This document shows positions 16,416-24,801 of a DNA stretch of 25,937 nt, one piece after another. Made by a program: the position numbers and the translations under genes. Under the pieces are notes generated by a model. It saw only the letters and a program-made list of their open reading frames with translations, was not told the origin of the DNA and made no database searches. This DNA comes from JBLKSS01 sp047607725 (GTDB taxonomy: Bacteria; Pseudomonadota; Gammaproteobacteria; Enterobacterales; Enterobacteriaceae), in NCBI RefSeq assembly GCF_047607725.1, contig NZ_JBLKSS010000128.1, positions 1 to 25,937 of the forward strand, read 5' to 3'. How positions within the stretch are numbered: the first letter of the stretch is position 1; every line of letters begins with the position of its first letter.

Positions 16416-16520
16416 GTGCCATACTCGGTTTTTGTGGCTATCGGATACCACTTCCTCGGGAATATGCGTATTATCCACAGATAGCGAAATAAAACGAATG
16501 TTGATGAATGGAATGTGGTT

Positions 16521-17138
16521 ATGAATGCTATCACGATTGGCATGATAATCTTCGCCTACCTGTTCGGCTCAGTATCCAGCGCGATCCTGATCTGCAGACT
16601 CGCGCGCCTGCCGGATCCACGCACCAGCGGCTCCGGTAATCCCGGCGTCACCAATGTGCTGCGTCTCGGCGGCAAGCTGGCGGCCGCGTGCGTGATGGTA
16701 TTCGATATACTGAAAGGGATGATCCCGGTGTGGATAGGCTACGGCCTCGGCCTGCCTCCGTTCTGGCTGGGTCTGGTGGCGATTGCCGCCTGTCTCGGCC
16801 ATATTTATTTGCTGTTCTTTCACTTTCGCGGCGGCAAAGGGGTCGCTACCGCCTTGGGGGCCATTGCGCCCATTGGCTATGATCTGTCCGGCCTGATGAT
16901 AGGCAGCTGGCTTCTGACGGTGCTGCTCTCCGGCTATTCTTCGCTGGGAGCGATCGTCAGCGCTTTAATAGCGCCCTTCTATGTCTGGTGGTTCAAGCCG
17001 CAGTTCACCTTCCCGGTCGCAATGCTCTCCTGTCTGGTGCTCCTGCGCCACCACGACAATATTCAGCGGCTGTGGCGTGGTCAGGAAAGCCGCATCTGGC
17101 GCCGCCGGCAAAAAGACCGGGATATCGACCGGCAGTAA
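16521..17138 (+). CDS. plsY: PlsY, acyl-phosphate:glycerol-3-phosphate acyltransferase
   Basis: PlsY transfers acyl groups from acyl-phosphate to glycerol 3-phosphate in the inner membrane. The 205-residue protein has about five hydrophobic spans and the family motifs: GSVSSA (about 17), TSGSGNPGVTNVLR (about 36-50, usually PGAT, here PGVT), GHIYLLFFHFRGGKGVATALG (about 95-115), and LSGYSSLGAIVSALIAPFYVWW. The ATG at 16521 is chosen over GTG at 16515 because a GGA lies at a workable distance only from the ATG. It ends 14 bp from convergent tsaD. In E. coli the ttd genes lie between plsY and tsaD; they are absent here. Confidence 0.94.
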   Translation: MNAITIGMIIFAYLFGSVSSAILICRLARLPDPRTSGSGNPGVTNVLRLGGKLAAACVMVFDILKGMIPVWIGYGLGLPPFWLGLVAIAACLGHIYLLFFHFRGGKGVATALGAIAPIGYDLSGLMIGSWLLTVLLSGYSSLGAIVSALIAPFYVWWFKPQFTFPVAMLSCLVLLRHHDNIQRLWRGQESRIWRRRQKDRDIDRQ

Positions 17139-17151
17139 AGCAAAAACTGAC

Positions 17152-18171
17152 TCAGGCGACGAGCGCCGGCAATTCCTCCAGCGGCCAGCGCGGCCGTACC
17201 GACACCGCCAGATTGGCCTGCGTCCCGCTCTGCAGCCGCACCATGCCGGCATAAGCGATCATCGCGCCGTTATCCGTACAAAACTCAGGACGGGCGTAGA
17301 ACACTTCCTCGCCCCGCTGGCGCATCATTTCCCCCAGGCTGGCGCGCAGAGAGTGATTGGCGCTGACGCCGCCGGCCATCACCAACCGCGAGAAACCGGT
17401 GAGATCGAGCGAGCGCCGGCATTTTATCATTAGCGTCTCCACCACGGCGTCCTCAAATGCCCGCGCGATGTCCGCGCGCGTCTGGTGATCATCGGCGCCG
17501 GCGTGAACGGTGTTGGCGGCAAAGGTTTTCAACCCCGAGAAGCTGAATGCCAACCCCGACCGGTCGGTCATCGGGCGCGGAAAAGTGTAACGTCCCGGCA
17601 CGCCCTGCTGCGCCAGACGCGCCAGCATCGGTCCGCCGGGATAATCCAGCCCCAGGAGCTTGGCGGTTTTATCGAACGCCTCGCCGGCGGCATCATCAAT
17701 AGACTCACCCAGCAGCCGATATTCGCCGATACCTGTCACCGCGATAAGCTGGGTATGGCCGCCGGAAACCAGCAGCGCCACGAACGGGAACGCCGGCGGA
17801 TTTGCCTCCAGCATGGGCGCCAGCAGATGCCCTTCCATGTGATGCACGGCGACCGCCGGGACCCGCCAGGCATAAGCCAGCGCGCGGCCGATGGTGGCGC
17901 CGACCATCAACGCGCCCACCAGCCCCGGTCCGGCGGTGTAGGCCACCCCGTGGATATCCGACGCCTGCAGACCCGCCTGCGCCAGCGCCGCCTGAATCAG
18001 TGGCACGGTTTTGCGGACATGATCGCGGGAGGCCAGCTCCGGCACCACCCCGCCATAATCGGCGTGCAGTTTCACCTGACTGTACAGCTGATTAGCCAGC
18101 AACCCTTGATGCCGATCGTAAATCGCCACGCCGGTTTCATCGCATGACGTCTCAATACCCAATACGCGCAT
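17152..18171 (-). CDS. tsaD: TsaD, tRNA N6-threonylcarbamoyladenosine transferase subunit
   Basis: TsaD works with TsaB and TsaE to move the threonylcarbamoyl group from TC-AMP onto A37 of ANN-decoding tRNAs. The 339-residue protein begins MRVLGIETSCDETGVAIYD and has the metal-binding HHMEGHLLAP motif, the phosphate loops SGGHTQLIAVTG and DDAAGEAFDKTAKLLGLDYPGG, and GGVSANHSLR. It ends in FCTDNGAMIAYAGMVR and RPRWPLEELPA. The frame stays open upstream to 18369, but MRVLG at 18171 matches the family start. It is divergent from rpsU. The gene is intact. Confidence 0.96.
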   Translation of the reverse strand: MRVLGIETSCDETGVAIYDRHQGLLANQLYSQVKLHADYGGVVPELASRDHVRKTVPLIQAALAQAGLQASDIHGVAYTAGPGLVGALMVGATIGRALAYAWRVPAVAVHHMEGHLLAPMLEANPPAFPFVALLVSGGHTQLIAVTGIGEYRLLGESIDDAAGEAFDKTAKLLGLDYPGGPMLARLAQQGVPGRYTFPRPMTDRSGLAFSFSGLKTFAANTVHAGADDHQTRADIARAFEDAVVETLMIKCRRSLDLTGFSRLVMAGGVSANHSLRASLGEMMRQRGEEVFYARPEFCTDNGAMIAYAGMVRLQSGTQANLAVSVRPRWPLEELPALVA

Positions 18172-18624
18172 AATCATTACCACCCTTTTTTGCGGCGCAC
18201 AGTCTATCATATTCTGCGCCGCGACGAGGCGTTCAGACCCAGCTTTGGCGTAAACCGCCATCTTTCCGGCGGCCGTCATGATAAAAATGCCGGCCTGTTG
18301 GTGACCGGGCACATAGCAGGATCCCGCGTCGACCGACCGCGGTCTTGCCCATAGTGCCCGTCGTCGCAAATATTAAACGATTACGCCGATTGATATTGGT
18401 TTTTTCATCGTCAACTCCGTCCAGTAGAGTTTTTTTTGCGCGCCTCGGGCGTTATTTTACCCCTGACATCAGCCGCTTGTGCCGCACGTGGAGCGCAGAG
18501 CATAAGATCATGCAGCACGGCGCTTTACAAAGCGGGCAGACTTGAAGTAAAATTCCGCACCATTTTGAAAAGGTTGGCACAGGTCAGCGACAAAATCCGA
18601 ATTCTATCGAGGTGAGAGAGGCAC
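18172..18624. other. Divergent intergenic region tsaD / rpsU (453 bp)
   Basis: This is the control region of the macromolecular-synthesis operon. It contains a T8 run at 18430-18437 just after a weak AACTC/GAGTT stem, and a good promoter at 18524-18553. No LexA-like CTG-N10-CAG box was seen. The in-frame extension of tsaD to 18369 is not likely to be translated. Confidence 0.5.
18524..18553 (+). promoter_or_regulatory. Sigma-70 promoter of rpsU-dnaG-rpoD
   Basis: TTTACA (18524-18529) and TAAAAT (18548-18553) are separated by 18 bp, giving a leader of about 65 bases before rpsU. Both boxes match the consensus at five of six positions. Confidence 0.6.
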
Positions 18625-18840
18625 ATGCCGGTAATTAAAGTACGTGAAAACGAGCCCTTCGACGTAGCACTGCGTCGCTTCAAGCGTTCCTGCGAAAAAG
18701 CGGGTGTTCTGGCCGAAATTCGTCGTCGCGAGTTTTATGAAAAACCGACGACCGAACGTAAGCGCGCTAAAGCGTCTGCCGTTAAACGTCATGCCAAGAA
18801 ACTGGCTCGCGAAAACGCACGCCGCACTCGTCTGTATTGA
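18625..18840 (+). CDS. rpsU: RpsU, ribosomal protein bS21
   Basis: bS21 is a small basic protein of the 30S platform near the anti-Shine-Dalgarno region and helps initiation. The 71-residue protein (MPVIKVRENEPFDVALRRF ... KRHAKKLARENARRTRLY) is nearly identical to E. coli S21 and of the same length. A strong purine-rich site (GAGGTGAGAGAGG) precedes the ATG. It is the first gene of the rpsU-dnaG-rpoD operon. Confidence 0.98.
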   Translation: MPVIKVRENEPFDVALRRFKRSCEKAGVLAEIRRREFYEKPTTERKRAKASAVKRHAKKLARENARRTRLY

Positions 18841-18844
18841 TTTT

Positions 18845-18864
18845 CCGGGGTGCGAGCTACCCCG
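18845..18864 (+). other. Stem-loop between rpsU and dnaG
   Basis: CGGGGT and ACCCCG form a 6-bp stem around GCGAGCT just after the rpsU stop, with no T-tract. In E. coli a partial terminator and an RNA-processing site between rpsU and dnaG keep primase levels low; this hairpin is in the matching place. Confidence 0.5.
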
Positions 18865-18967
18865 ACCGCGTGATTAATCTGCAGACTTAGCTGTTGCATA
18901 CGAAGGCCGTGCCATCCGGAAGGATTGCGCGGCTTGTTGTCGTTCAAGTGCTTACCTGACAGGGCTT

Positions 18968-20716
18968 ATGGCTGGACGAATCCCACGTGTCTTTATCAAT
19001 GACTTGTTGGCGCGTACCGACATCGTCGATCTGATCGATGCGCGGGTAAAGCTCAAAAAGCAGGGTAAGAACTTTCACGCCTGTTGTCCATTCCATCATG
19101 AGAAAACCCCGTCGTTTACCGTGAACAGCGAAAAGCAGTTTTACCATTGTTTCGGCTGCGGCGCCCATGGCAACGCCATCGACTTTTTGATGAATTACGA
19201 TCGGCTGGAGTTTGTAGAATCCATCGAGGAACTGACTGCCCAGCACGGCCTGGAAGTGCCGTATGAAACCGGCTCCGGCCCAAATCAGCAGGAGCGCCAT
19301 CAGCGACAAAGTCTGTATCAGTTGATGGACAAGCTCAGCGGCTTTTACCAGCAGGTGTTGAAGGCGCCGACGGCGACGCAGGCCGATCACTATTTGCAAC
19401 GGCGCGGGCTAAGCGAAGCGGTCATCGCGCATTTCGCCATCGGCTTCGCGCCGCCGGGCTGGGATAATGTCATTAAGCGTTTCGGCCGTTCGGCCGAGGA
19501 TCGCGCCGCGCTCAACGACGCAGGCATGCTGGTGGTCAACGACAACGGTCGAACCTACGACCGTTTTCGTGAACGCATCATGTTTCCGATCCGCGACAAA
19601 CGCGGCCGCGTTATCGCCTTCGGCGGGCGGATATTGGGCGATGGGCAGCCAAAGTACCTGAACTCGCCGGAAACCGACATTTTCCATAAGGGCCGCCAGC
19701 TGTACGGTCTGTATGAAGCCCAACGACAGCATCCGGAATTATCCCGGCTGCTCGTGGTCGAAGGGTATATGGACGTGGTGGCGCTGGCGCAGTTCGGCAT
19801 CGACTATGCGGTGGCTTCGCTGGGCACTTCGACCACCGCCGACCATATTCAACTGCTGTATCGCGCCACCGATCGGGTGATCTGCTGCTATGACGGCGAC
19901 CGTGCCGGGCGTGAAGCGGCCTGGCGCGCGCTGGAAAACGCGCTGCCCTACCTGAGCGACGGCCGCCAGCTGCGTTTTATGTTTCTGCCGGAAGGCGAAG
20001 ATCCCGATACGCTGGTGCGCAAAATTGGTAAAGAGGCGTTTGAACAGCGCATCGAACAGGCGCAGCCGCTGTCGACGTTTTTATTTGAAACGCTGATGCC
20101 ACAGGTGGATTTAAGCAGCCCCGACGGCCGCGCCAAGCTCAGCACCCTGGCGCTGCCGTTGATAGGCCAGGTGCCGGGCGAGACATTGCGTCTCTATTTG
20201 CGCCAGCAGTTGGGCAATAAACTGGGGATCCTTGACGACAGCCAGCTGGAGAAATTGCAGCCCAGGGCAACGCTAAAGGCAAATATTTCACCGCAGCCGC
20301 GGATAAAACGCACAACCATGCGTATACTGATAGGATTGCTGGTGCAGCATCCGCGGCTTTCCGCCCTGGTCCCCACGGTCCAGGGGCTGGAGCAGGCAAG
20401 TCAGCCGGGTGTGCCGCTGTTTATCGAGTTAGTGCGGGCCTGCCAGGCCCAGCCGGGGTTAACCACCGGCCAATTGCTGGAGCATTATCGTGAGAGTAAA
20501 TCTTCCTCACAGCTTGAAACCCTGGCGACCTGGAACCACATGATCATTGATGAGATGATCGAGGCGACATTTGTCGACACCCTGGCGAGTCTTTACGACT
20601 CCATACTTGAACACCGCCAGGAAGCGCTTATCGCCCGCGACCGGACCCACGGCCTGACGGCCGAAGAACGCCAGCAGCTTTGGTCGCTGAATCAGGCGCT
20701 GGCGAAAAAAACCTGA
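18968..20716 (+). CDS. dnaG: DnaG, DNA primase
   Basis: DnaG makes the RNA primers for leading- and lagging-strand synthesis at the replication fork. The 582-residue protein has an N-terminal CHC2 zinc finger (CCPFHHEKTPSFTV ... YHCFGCGAHG, residues about 39-64). The RNA-polymerase core follows, with the basic FGGRILGDGQPKYLNSPET segment. The Toprim metal site shows VVEGYMDVVAL (about 264) and CCYDGDRAGREAA (about 306-318), and a C-terminal DnaB-binding helical domain is present. The ATG at 18968 lacks a strong Shine-Dalgarno (AGGGCTT), in keeping with low primase expression. The frame is intact. Confidence 0.98.
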   Translation: MAGRIPRVFINDLLARTDIVDLIDARVKLKKQGKNFHACCPFHHEKTPSFTVNSEKQFYHCFGCGAHGNAIDFLMNYDRLEFVESIEELTAQHGLEVPYETGSGPNQQERHQRQSLYQLMDKLSGFYQQVLKAPTATQADHYLQRRGLSEAVIAHFAIGFAPPGWDNVIKRFGRSAEDRAALNDAGMLVVNDNGRTYDRFRERIMFPIRDKRGRVIAFGGRILGDGQPKYLNSPETDIFHKGRQLYGLYEAQRQHPELSRLLVVEGYMDVVALAQFGIDYAVASLGTSTTADHIQLLYRATDRVICCYDGDRAGREAAWRALENALPYLSDGRQLRFMFLPEGEDPDTLVRKIGKEAFEQRIEQAQPLSTFLFETLMPQVDLSSPDGRAKLSTLALPLIGQVPGETLRLYLRQQLGNKLGILDDSQLEKLQPRATLKANISPQPRIKRTTMRILIGLLVQHPRLSALVPTVQGLEQASQPGVPLFIELVRACQAQPGLTTGQLLEHYRESKSSSQLETLATWNHMIIDEMIEATFVDTLASLYDSILEHRQEALIARDRTHGLTAEERQQLWSLNQALAKKT

Positions 20717-20867
20717 ATGACGAGGCTTAATTGCCTATATCTGGCAGGACAAGACCCAGCGCAATGCCGTATTGGGCTGCGGCGCGAAACGAAGCCCAGA
20801 TCTCTTGTTGGTGATGCGCTTTCACCAACCAACACCGATTATTACTCTGAAGTGTGGATACCGTCTT

Positions 20868-22712
20868 ATGGAGCAAAACCCGCAGTCACAGCTCAAGCTG
20901 CTTGTCACACGTGGTAAGGAGCAAGGCTATTTGACCTTTGCCGAGGTCAATGACCATCTGCCGGAGGATATCGTCGACTCCGATCAGATCGAAGATATCA
21001 TCCAGATGATAAATGACATGGGCATCCAGGTGATGGAAGAAGCACCGGACGCCGATGACCTGCTGCTGGCCGAAACCACCTCCGACACCGACGAAGATGC
21101 GGCGGAAGCCGCGGCGCAGGTCTTGTCCAGCGTCGAGTCCGAGATTGGCCGCACCACCGACCCGGTGCGCATGTATATGCGCGAAATGGGTACCGTGGAG
21201 CTGCTGACCCGCGAAGGCGAGATCGATATCGCCAAACGTATCGAAGATGGCATCAATCAGGTCCAGTGCTCGGTCGCCGAGTACCCTGAGGCTATCACCT
21301 ACCTGCTGGAACAGTACGACCGCGTCGAGGCCGGCGAGGCCCGCCTGTCCGATCTTATCACCGGCTTTGTCGATCCCAATGCGGAAGAAGATATGGCGCC
21401 CACCGCGACCCATATCGGCTCTGAACTCTCCGCCGACGAAATCGCCGATGACGACGAGGATGAAGAGGACGGCGGCGGCGACAGCACGGACGACGATAAC
21501 AGCATCGATCCGGAGCTGGCGCGCCAAAAATTTGTCGAGCTGCGTGAGCAGTACGAAATTACCCGTAATGTTATCAAAACCAACGGGCGCAGCCACGCCA
21601 AATCGGCCGCTGAGATTCTGAATCTTTCTGACGTGTTCAAACAGTTCCGCCTGGTGCCGAAGCAGTTCGATTACCTGGTCAACAACATGCGCGCCATGAT
21701 GGATCGCGTGCGTACCCAGGAACGTTTGATCATGAAGCTGTGCGTCGAAATCAGCAAGATACCGAAGAAAAACTTCGTCACGCTGTTCGCCGGCAATGAA
21801 ACCAGCGAAAGCTGGTTCAAAGCCGCGTTGGCGATGAACAAGCCCTGGTCGGAAAAACTGCATGAAGTCGATGATGACGTGCATCGCAGCCTGCAGAAGC
21901 TGCGGCAGATTGAAGAAGAAACCGGTCTGACCATCGAGCAGGTGAAGGATATAAACCGCCGCATGTCGATCGGCGAAGCCAAGGCGCGGCGCGCCAAGAA
22001 AGAAATGGTCGAGGCGAACCTGCGTCTGGTTATTTCCATCGCCAAAAAATACACTAACCGCGGCCTGCAGTTCCTGGATCTGATCCAGGAGGGCAACATC
22101 GGTTTGATGAAGGCGGTGGACAAATTTGAATATCGTCGCGGCTACAAGTTCTCGACCTACGCCACCTGGTGGATCCGCCAGGCCATCACCCGCTCTATCG
22201 CCGACCAGGCGCGCACCATCCGTATCCCGGTGCATATGATTGAGACCATCAACAAGCTCAACCGTATCTCCCGGCAGATGCTGCAGGAAATGGGACGCGA
22301 ACCGACGCCCGAAGAGCTGGCCGAACGCATGCTGATGCCGGAAGATAAGATCCGTAAGGTACTGAAGATCGCCAAAGAGCCTATCTCCATGGAAACGCCT
22401 ATCGGCGACGATGAAGATTCGCATCTGGGGGATTTCATCGAGGATACCACCCTCGAGCTGCCGCTGGATTCCGCCACCTCCGAGAGCCTGCGTTCAGCGA
22501 CCCATGATGTATTGGCCGGCCTTACCGCGCGTGAAGCCAAGGTTTTGCGCATGCGCTTCGGTATCGATATGAATACCGACCATACGCTGGAAGAAGTGGG
22601 CAAACAGTTCGACGTTACTCGCGAGCGTATTCGTCAGATCGAAGCGAAAGCGCTGCGTAAACTGCGTCACCCGAGCCGGTCTGAAGTCCTGCGCAGCTTC
22701 CTGGACGATTAA
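20868..22712 (+). CDS. rpoD: RpoD, primary sigma factor sigma-70
   Basis: RpoD directs RNA polymerase to house-keeping promoters. The 614-residue protein starts MEQNPQSQLKLLVTRGKEQG (region 1.1), then DPVRMYMREMGTVELLTREGE (region 1.2). An acidic non-conserved insert follows at about 185-210 (DDDEDEEDGGGDSTDDD). Region 2 includes RRGYKFSTYATWWIRQAI, which melts and reads the -10 box, and region 3 follows. Region 4 carries the helix-turn-helix LEEVGKQFDVTRERIRQIEA, which reads the -35 box. The frame extends upstream to 20772, but the ATG at 20868 is the family start. It is 151 bp from dnaG. Its 3' end is overlapped on the opposite strand by the extended mug frame. Confidence 0.98.
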   Translation: MEQNPQSQLKLLVTRGKEQGYLTFAEVNDHLPEDIVDSDQIEDIIQMINDMGIQVMEEAPDADDLLLAETTSDTDEDAAEAAAQVLSSVESEIGRTTDPVRMYMREMGTVELLTREGEIDIAKRIEDGINQVQCSVAEYPEAITYLLEQYDRVEAGEARLSDLITGFVDPNAEEDMAPTATHIGSELSADEIADDDEDEEDGGGDSTDDDNSIDPELARQKFVELREQYEITRNVIKTNGRSHAKSAAEILNLSDVFKQFRLVPKQFDYLVNNMRAMMDRVRTQERLIMKLCVEISKIPKKNFVTLFAGNETSESWFKAALAMNKPWSEKLHEVDDDVHRSLQKLRQIEEETGLTIEQVKDINRRMSIGEAKARRAKKEMVEANLRLVISIAKKYTNRGLQFLDLIQEGNIGLMKAVDKFEYRRGYKFSTYATWWIRQAITRSIADQARTIRIPVHMIETINKLNRISRQMLQEMGREPTPEELAERMLMPEDKIRKVLKIAKEPISMETPIGDDEDSHLGDFIEDTTLELPLDSATSESLRSATHDVLAGLTAREAKVLRMRFGIDMNTDHTLEEVGKQFDVTRERIRQIEAKALRKLRHPSRSEVLRSFLDD

Positions 22713-23330
22713 GTCCTGTTTTGGCTGGCCGTTCCACGCCTGCCGGCAACGCACGATAAAACCCCGCGGCAACTCGCGGGGTTTTTTATTGGCCTCGCTT
22801 AAGCGGCGGTATGGCCCGTACGCAAGTCGTCCGTAGATGGGAGGGAGCGTGTCGGCCTGGGCGCGATAGGCCGCCAGCAGCGCGTCACCGCTCATGCGGT
22901 TCAGCCCGCTGGGATTGGGCAGTACCCATAGCTGCGTTACGCCGATGCGCACTTCCTGCCGTCCCCAGGTGGCGTTCCTTACCCCAAACGCCTGGCAATA
23001 AGCTTGCTTACCTAAAATCGCCAGCGCCTGTGGCTGATAGGTTTCAATCTTGGCCACCAGCCGTTCGCCGCCCTGGCGGTATTCCGCCAGCGACAGCTCA
23101 GAGGCTTCGGTCGTGGGCCGCGCCACCAGCATGGTGATCCCGCAGCCGGTCTCCAGTAGCCGCTGTTCTTCCTCCGGCCGCCGCTGACATGCCGTAAACC
23201 CCGCCATATGGATCGTTTTCCAGAAACAGTTGTTGAGATTCGCGAAATGCACCCCTTTATGTGCGCTGGATAACCCCGGATTGATGCCGCAAAACACCAC
23301 CCGTAGCCCTTGTCTGAGAATATCTTCCAT
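22494..23330 (-). CDS. mug: Mug, mismatch-specific uracil/thymine DNA glycosylase, with stop lost and frame running into rpoD
   Basis: Mug removes uracil, ethenocytosine and related bases from mismatches with G. The N-terminal part (MEDILRQGLRVVFCGINPGLSS) carries the GINPG active-site motif with its catalytic Asn. QPQALAILGKQAY and PNPSGLNRMS (the DNA-wedge loop) follow. The usual protein is about 168 residues and should stop near 22800. Here the frame continues through the bidirectional terminator and 219 bp of antisense rpoD, to 278 residues. In the next frame a TAA lies at 22799-22801, so a 1-base change in the CTCCCTCCC run near 22843-22851 would explain the loss. The highly conserved NRFWK reads NCFWK, a possible weakening. 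Function may persist with an odd tail, or the gene may be decaying. Confidence 0.8.
   Translation of the reverse strand: MEDILRQGLRVVFCGINPGLSSAHKGVHFANLNNCFWKTIHMAGFTACQRRPEEEQRLLETGCGITMLVARPTTEASELSLAEYRQGGERLVAKIETYQPQALAILGKQAYCQAFGVRNATWGRQEVRIGVTQLWVLPNPSGLNRMSGDALLAAYRAQADTLPPIYGRLAYGPYRRLSEANKKPRELPRGFIVRCRQAWNGQPKQDLIVQEAAQDFRPARVTQFTQRFRFDLTNTLASNVELFAHFFQRMVGIHIDTEAHAQNLGFTRGKAGQYIMGR
22758..22788. terminator. Bidirectional terminator between rpoD and mug
   Basis: CCCCGCG (22762-22768) pairs with CGCGGGG (22775-22781), followed on the plus strand by TTTTTTA, and preceded by ATAAAA, which gives a short U-run on the minus strand. It ends the rpsU-dnaG-rpoD transcript and can also end mug. 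Confidence 0.9.
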
Positions 23331-23427
23331 TATTGATCCCTCTCATTTATCTCTGGCCCTGGCGCCGGATAGTTAACGATTTTAACCAAAAAACAGCGAT
23401 AAATCATCCATCTGGCGGGGATGACTA

Positions 23428-23456
23428 TAGACCCCGTTGGCGCCATCATTTATAAT
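23428..23456 (+). promoter_or_regulatory. Promoter of the tRNA-Ile(CAU) gene
   Basis: A perfect TATAAT (23451-23456) lies 11 bp before the tRNA. TAGACC at 23428-23433, 17 bp upstream, is a weak -35 match (four of six). Confidence 0.55.
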
Positions 23457-23467
23457 CAACGCTACTT

Positions 23468-23543
23468 GGTCCCTTAGCTCAGTGGTTAGAGCAGGCGACT
23501 CATAATCGCTTGGTCGCTGGTTCAAGTCCAGCAGGGGCCACCA
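23468..23543 (+). tRNA. ileX: tRNA-Ile2 (anticodon CAU, lysidine type)
   Basis: The 76-base gene folds as a full cloverleaf with an encoded CCA end. The anticodon loop is CTCATAA with CAT. It matches E. coli ileX, which also lies beyond mug, except that position 3 is T rather than C, giving a U3-G70 wobble in the acceptor stem. Such tRNAs look like methionine tRNAs but TilS modifies C34 to lysidine so that they read AUA as isoleucine. The tRNA is the left border of a gene-poor AT-rich stretch. Confidence 0.95.
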
Positions 23544-24156
23544 AAATTCAACTTAGAATCAGTTAGTTAAGTCACTTTTAATCAGTGGTTTTTTCTTTTA
23601 TTAAAACCATTGGCGGCAAATTGGCGGCAAAGCGATCCTGATGCTCACCTCCCCTAATTCAGACATTGCCAAAACGTCGCTCAATCCGCTTCACTGAGTC
23701 AAAGGAAACGACGTCCTTTTATCCTCTGGACGCAATGAGAAGGCCCTAAAAAAGTCAATGAGTTCCTCCAGACCAAAAGTGGATTATCATTAGTACACTC
23801 GGTGGTACTGATAGCAAGATAACCCTAACCCTATCCCTGTCTATTAAGCAGTACAAAACCCCCGTGATAGCAATAGGTAAACGTGCTAACGTATTATATT
23901 CCCCCCGAGGGCGTCCGCATGAAATAGATGGCGGGTGGCACTAAAATCCGTTATAATATTTTCATCGCCCTAAAATTCTGATAGGTTACTGAGTGTCTGG
24001 AAATTGTTACCCTAAAGATTCTTATATTGAATTTATCCCTTTCCCTTTATCAAGAAAATCATTGGGATTTTGCCATAAAGGCTTCACATCTTGATATTTT
24101 ATCTATTGATTTCATTTTTCAAATTCATATGCTAGACAGCTTTCTATAGATTTTAA
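23544..24156. other. AT-rich, gene-poor stretch downstream of the tRNA (possible island remnant)
   Basis: Base composition drops sharply compared with the core genes and no supported gene is seen in 613 bp. Just after the tRNA are a TGGTTTT/AAAACCA stem-loop (23586-23609) and the tandem 11-bp repeat. Such placement next to a tRNA 3' end is typical of integrated elements, but no integrase and no second copy of the tRNA end were found in the window. Confidence 0.45.
23609..23630 (+). repeat. Tandem 11-bp repeat ATTGGCGGCAA x2
   Basis: Two perfect adjacent copies occupy 23609-23619 and 23620-23630, about 65 bp past the tRNA. Short direct repeats in this position could be integrase arm sites of an integrated element; nothing else supports that here. 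Confidence 0.6.
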
Positions 24157-24522
24157 TCCTGGCCTCTAGAACAGTTGTTTGATACAGGCGTCAATAATCT
24201 GAGAGAAAATGAACATTTGCTGGCGCATAGCAAAGGGTCAACGTGATATGGCGAAGAAGAGAAATTAATATTCGTTTCGGTAACGGAAGTCCTTGAAGCT
24301 GTGCTGGAAATGGCGATAAACTCTGTAGGTCAAATTGGGCGTGCGCTAGAGAGGCACCTTATACACCCTAATCAGGAAGACAATAACGTATACCCTAGCC
24401 TTATGTTTGCTTATTATCAAACTTACAACGAAAGAATTTGTGACGTTACTAATGCTTTTGCATTCAAAGACGAATACCTTGCCTGTGGAAGAATAAGAAT
24501 GAGAATATCTGTTCAATGTTAA
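24157..24522 (+). pseudogene. Decayed reading frame of unknown family
   Basis: I do not recognise this gene. One frame is open from just after TAA at 24154-24156 to TAA at 24520-24522 except for a TGA at 24244-24246. The part before it reads LEQLFDTGVNNLRENEHLLAH and the part after it reads YGEEEKLIFVSVTEVLEAVLEM, both plausible as protein. The longest piece starts at GTG 24301 (73 residues, MLEMAINSVGQIGRALERHL ... AYYQTYNERICDVTNAF). No Shine-Dalgarno supports that start. The composition is AT-rich and the context is island-like, so this is probably the remains of an accessory gene. Confidence 0.35.
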
Positions 24523-24801
24523 GATTCAGGATTGATGATACAGGGGATTCCAACAACCATTGATGAACACATCAAACATCGTTACTTGAATATCGATACG
24601 CGTCCCAATACCTAATCCACTCTGTTACATCATGATTTTCGCGAAGAAGTCAATCTATGCTTAAGCCGCTTTCAATTTACTTCTTAGACCCGCCGAGGCT
24701 AAACAAATTGGGTAATAAACAGTAGATAACAGACTGCGAAGCGACCAGAAGAGTTTCTTTGACGCTTGGTGATTAAATCAGTAGAAACCATAGGAGTCAT
24801 C

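Noticed and set aside
18172..18369. N-terminal extension of tsaD
   Set aside because: The extra 66 codons have no family support and the MRVLGIETS start is universal.
20886..22424. 512-codon minus-strand open frame opposite rpoD
   Set aside because: It is the antisense shadow of rpoD codon usage, with His/Asp-rich composition and no recognisable domain.
23468..23543. tRNA-Met annotation based on the CAT anticodon
   Set aside because: The sequence and its place after mug match ileX, whose C34 becomes lysidine and which reads AUA as isoleucine.
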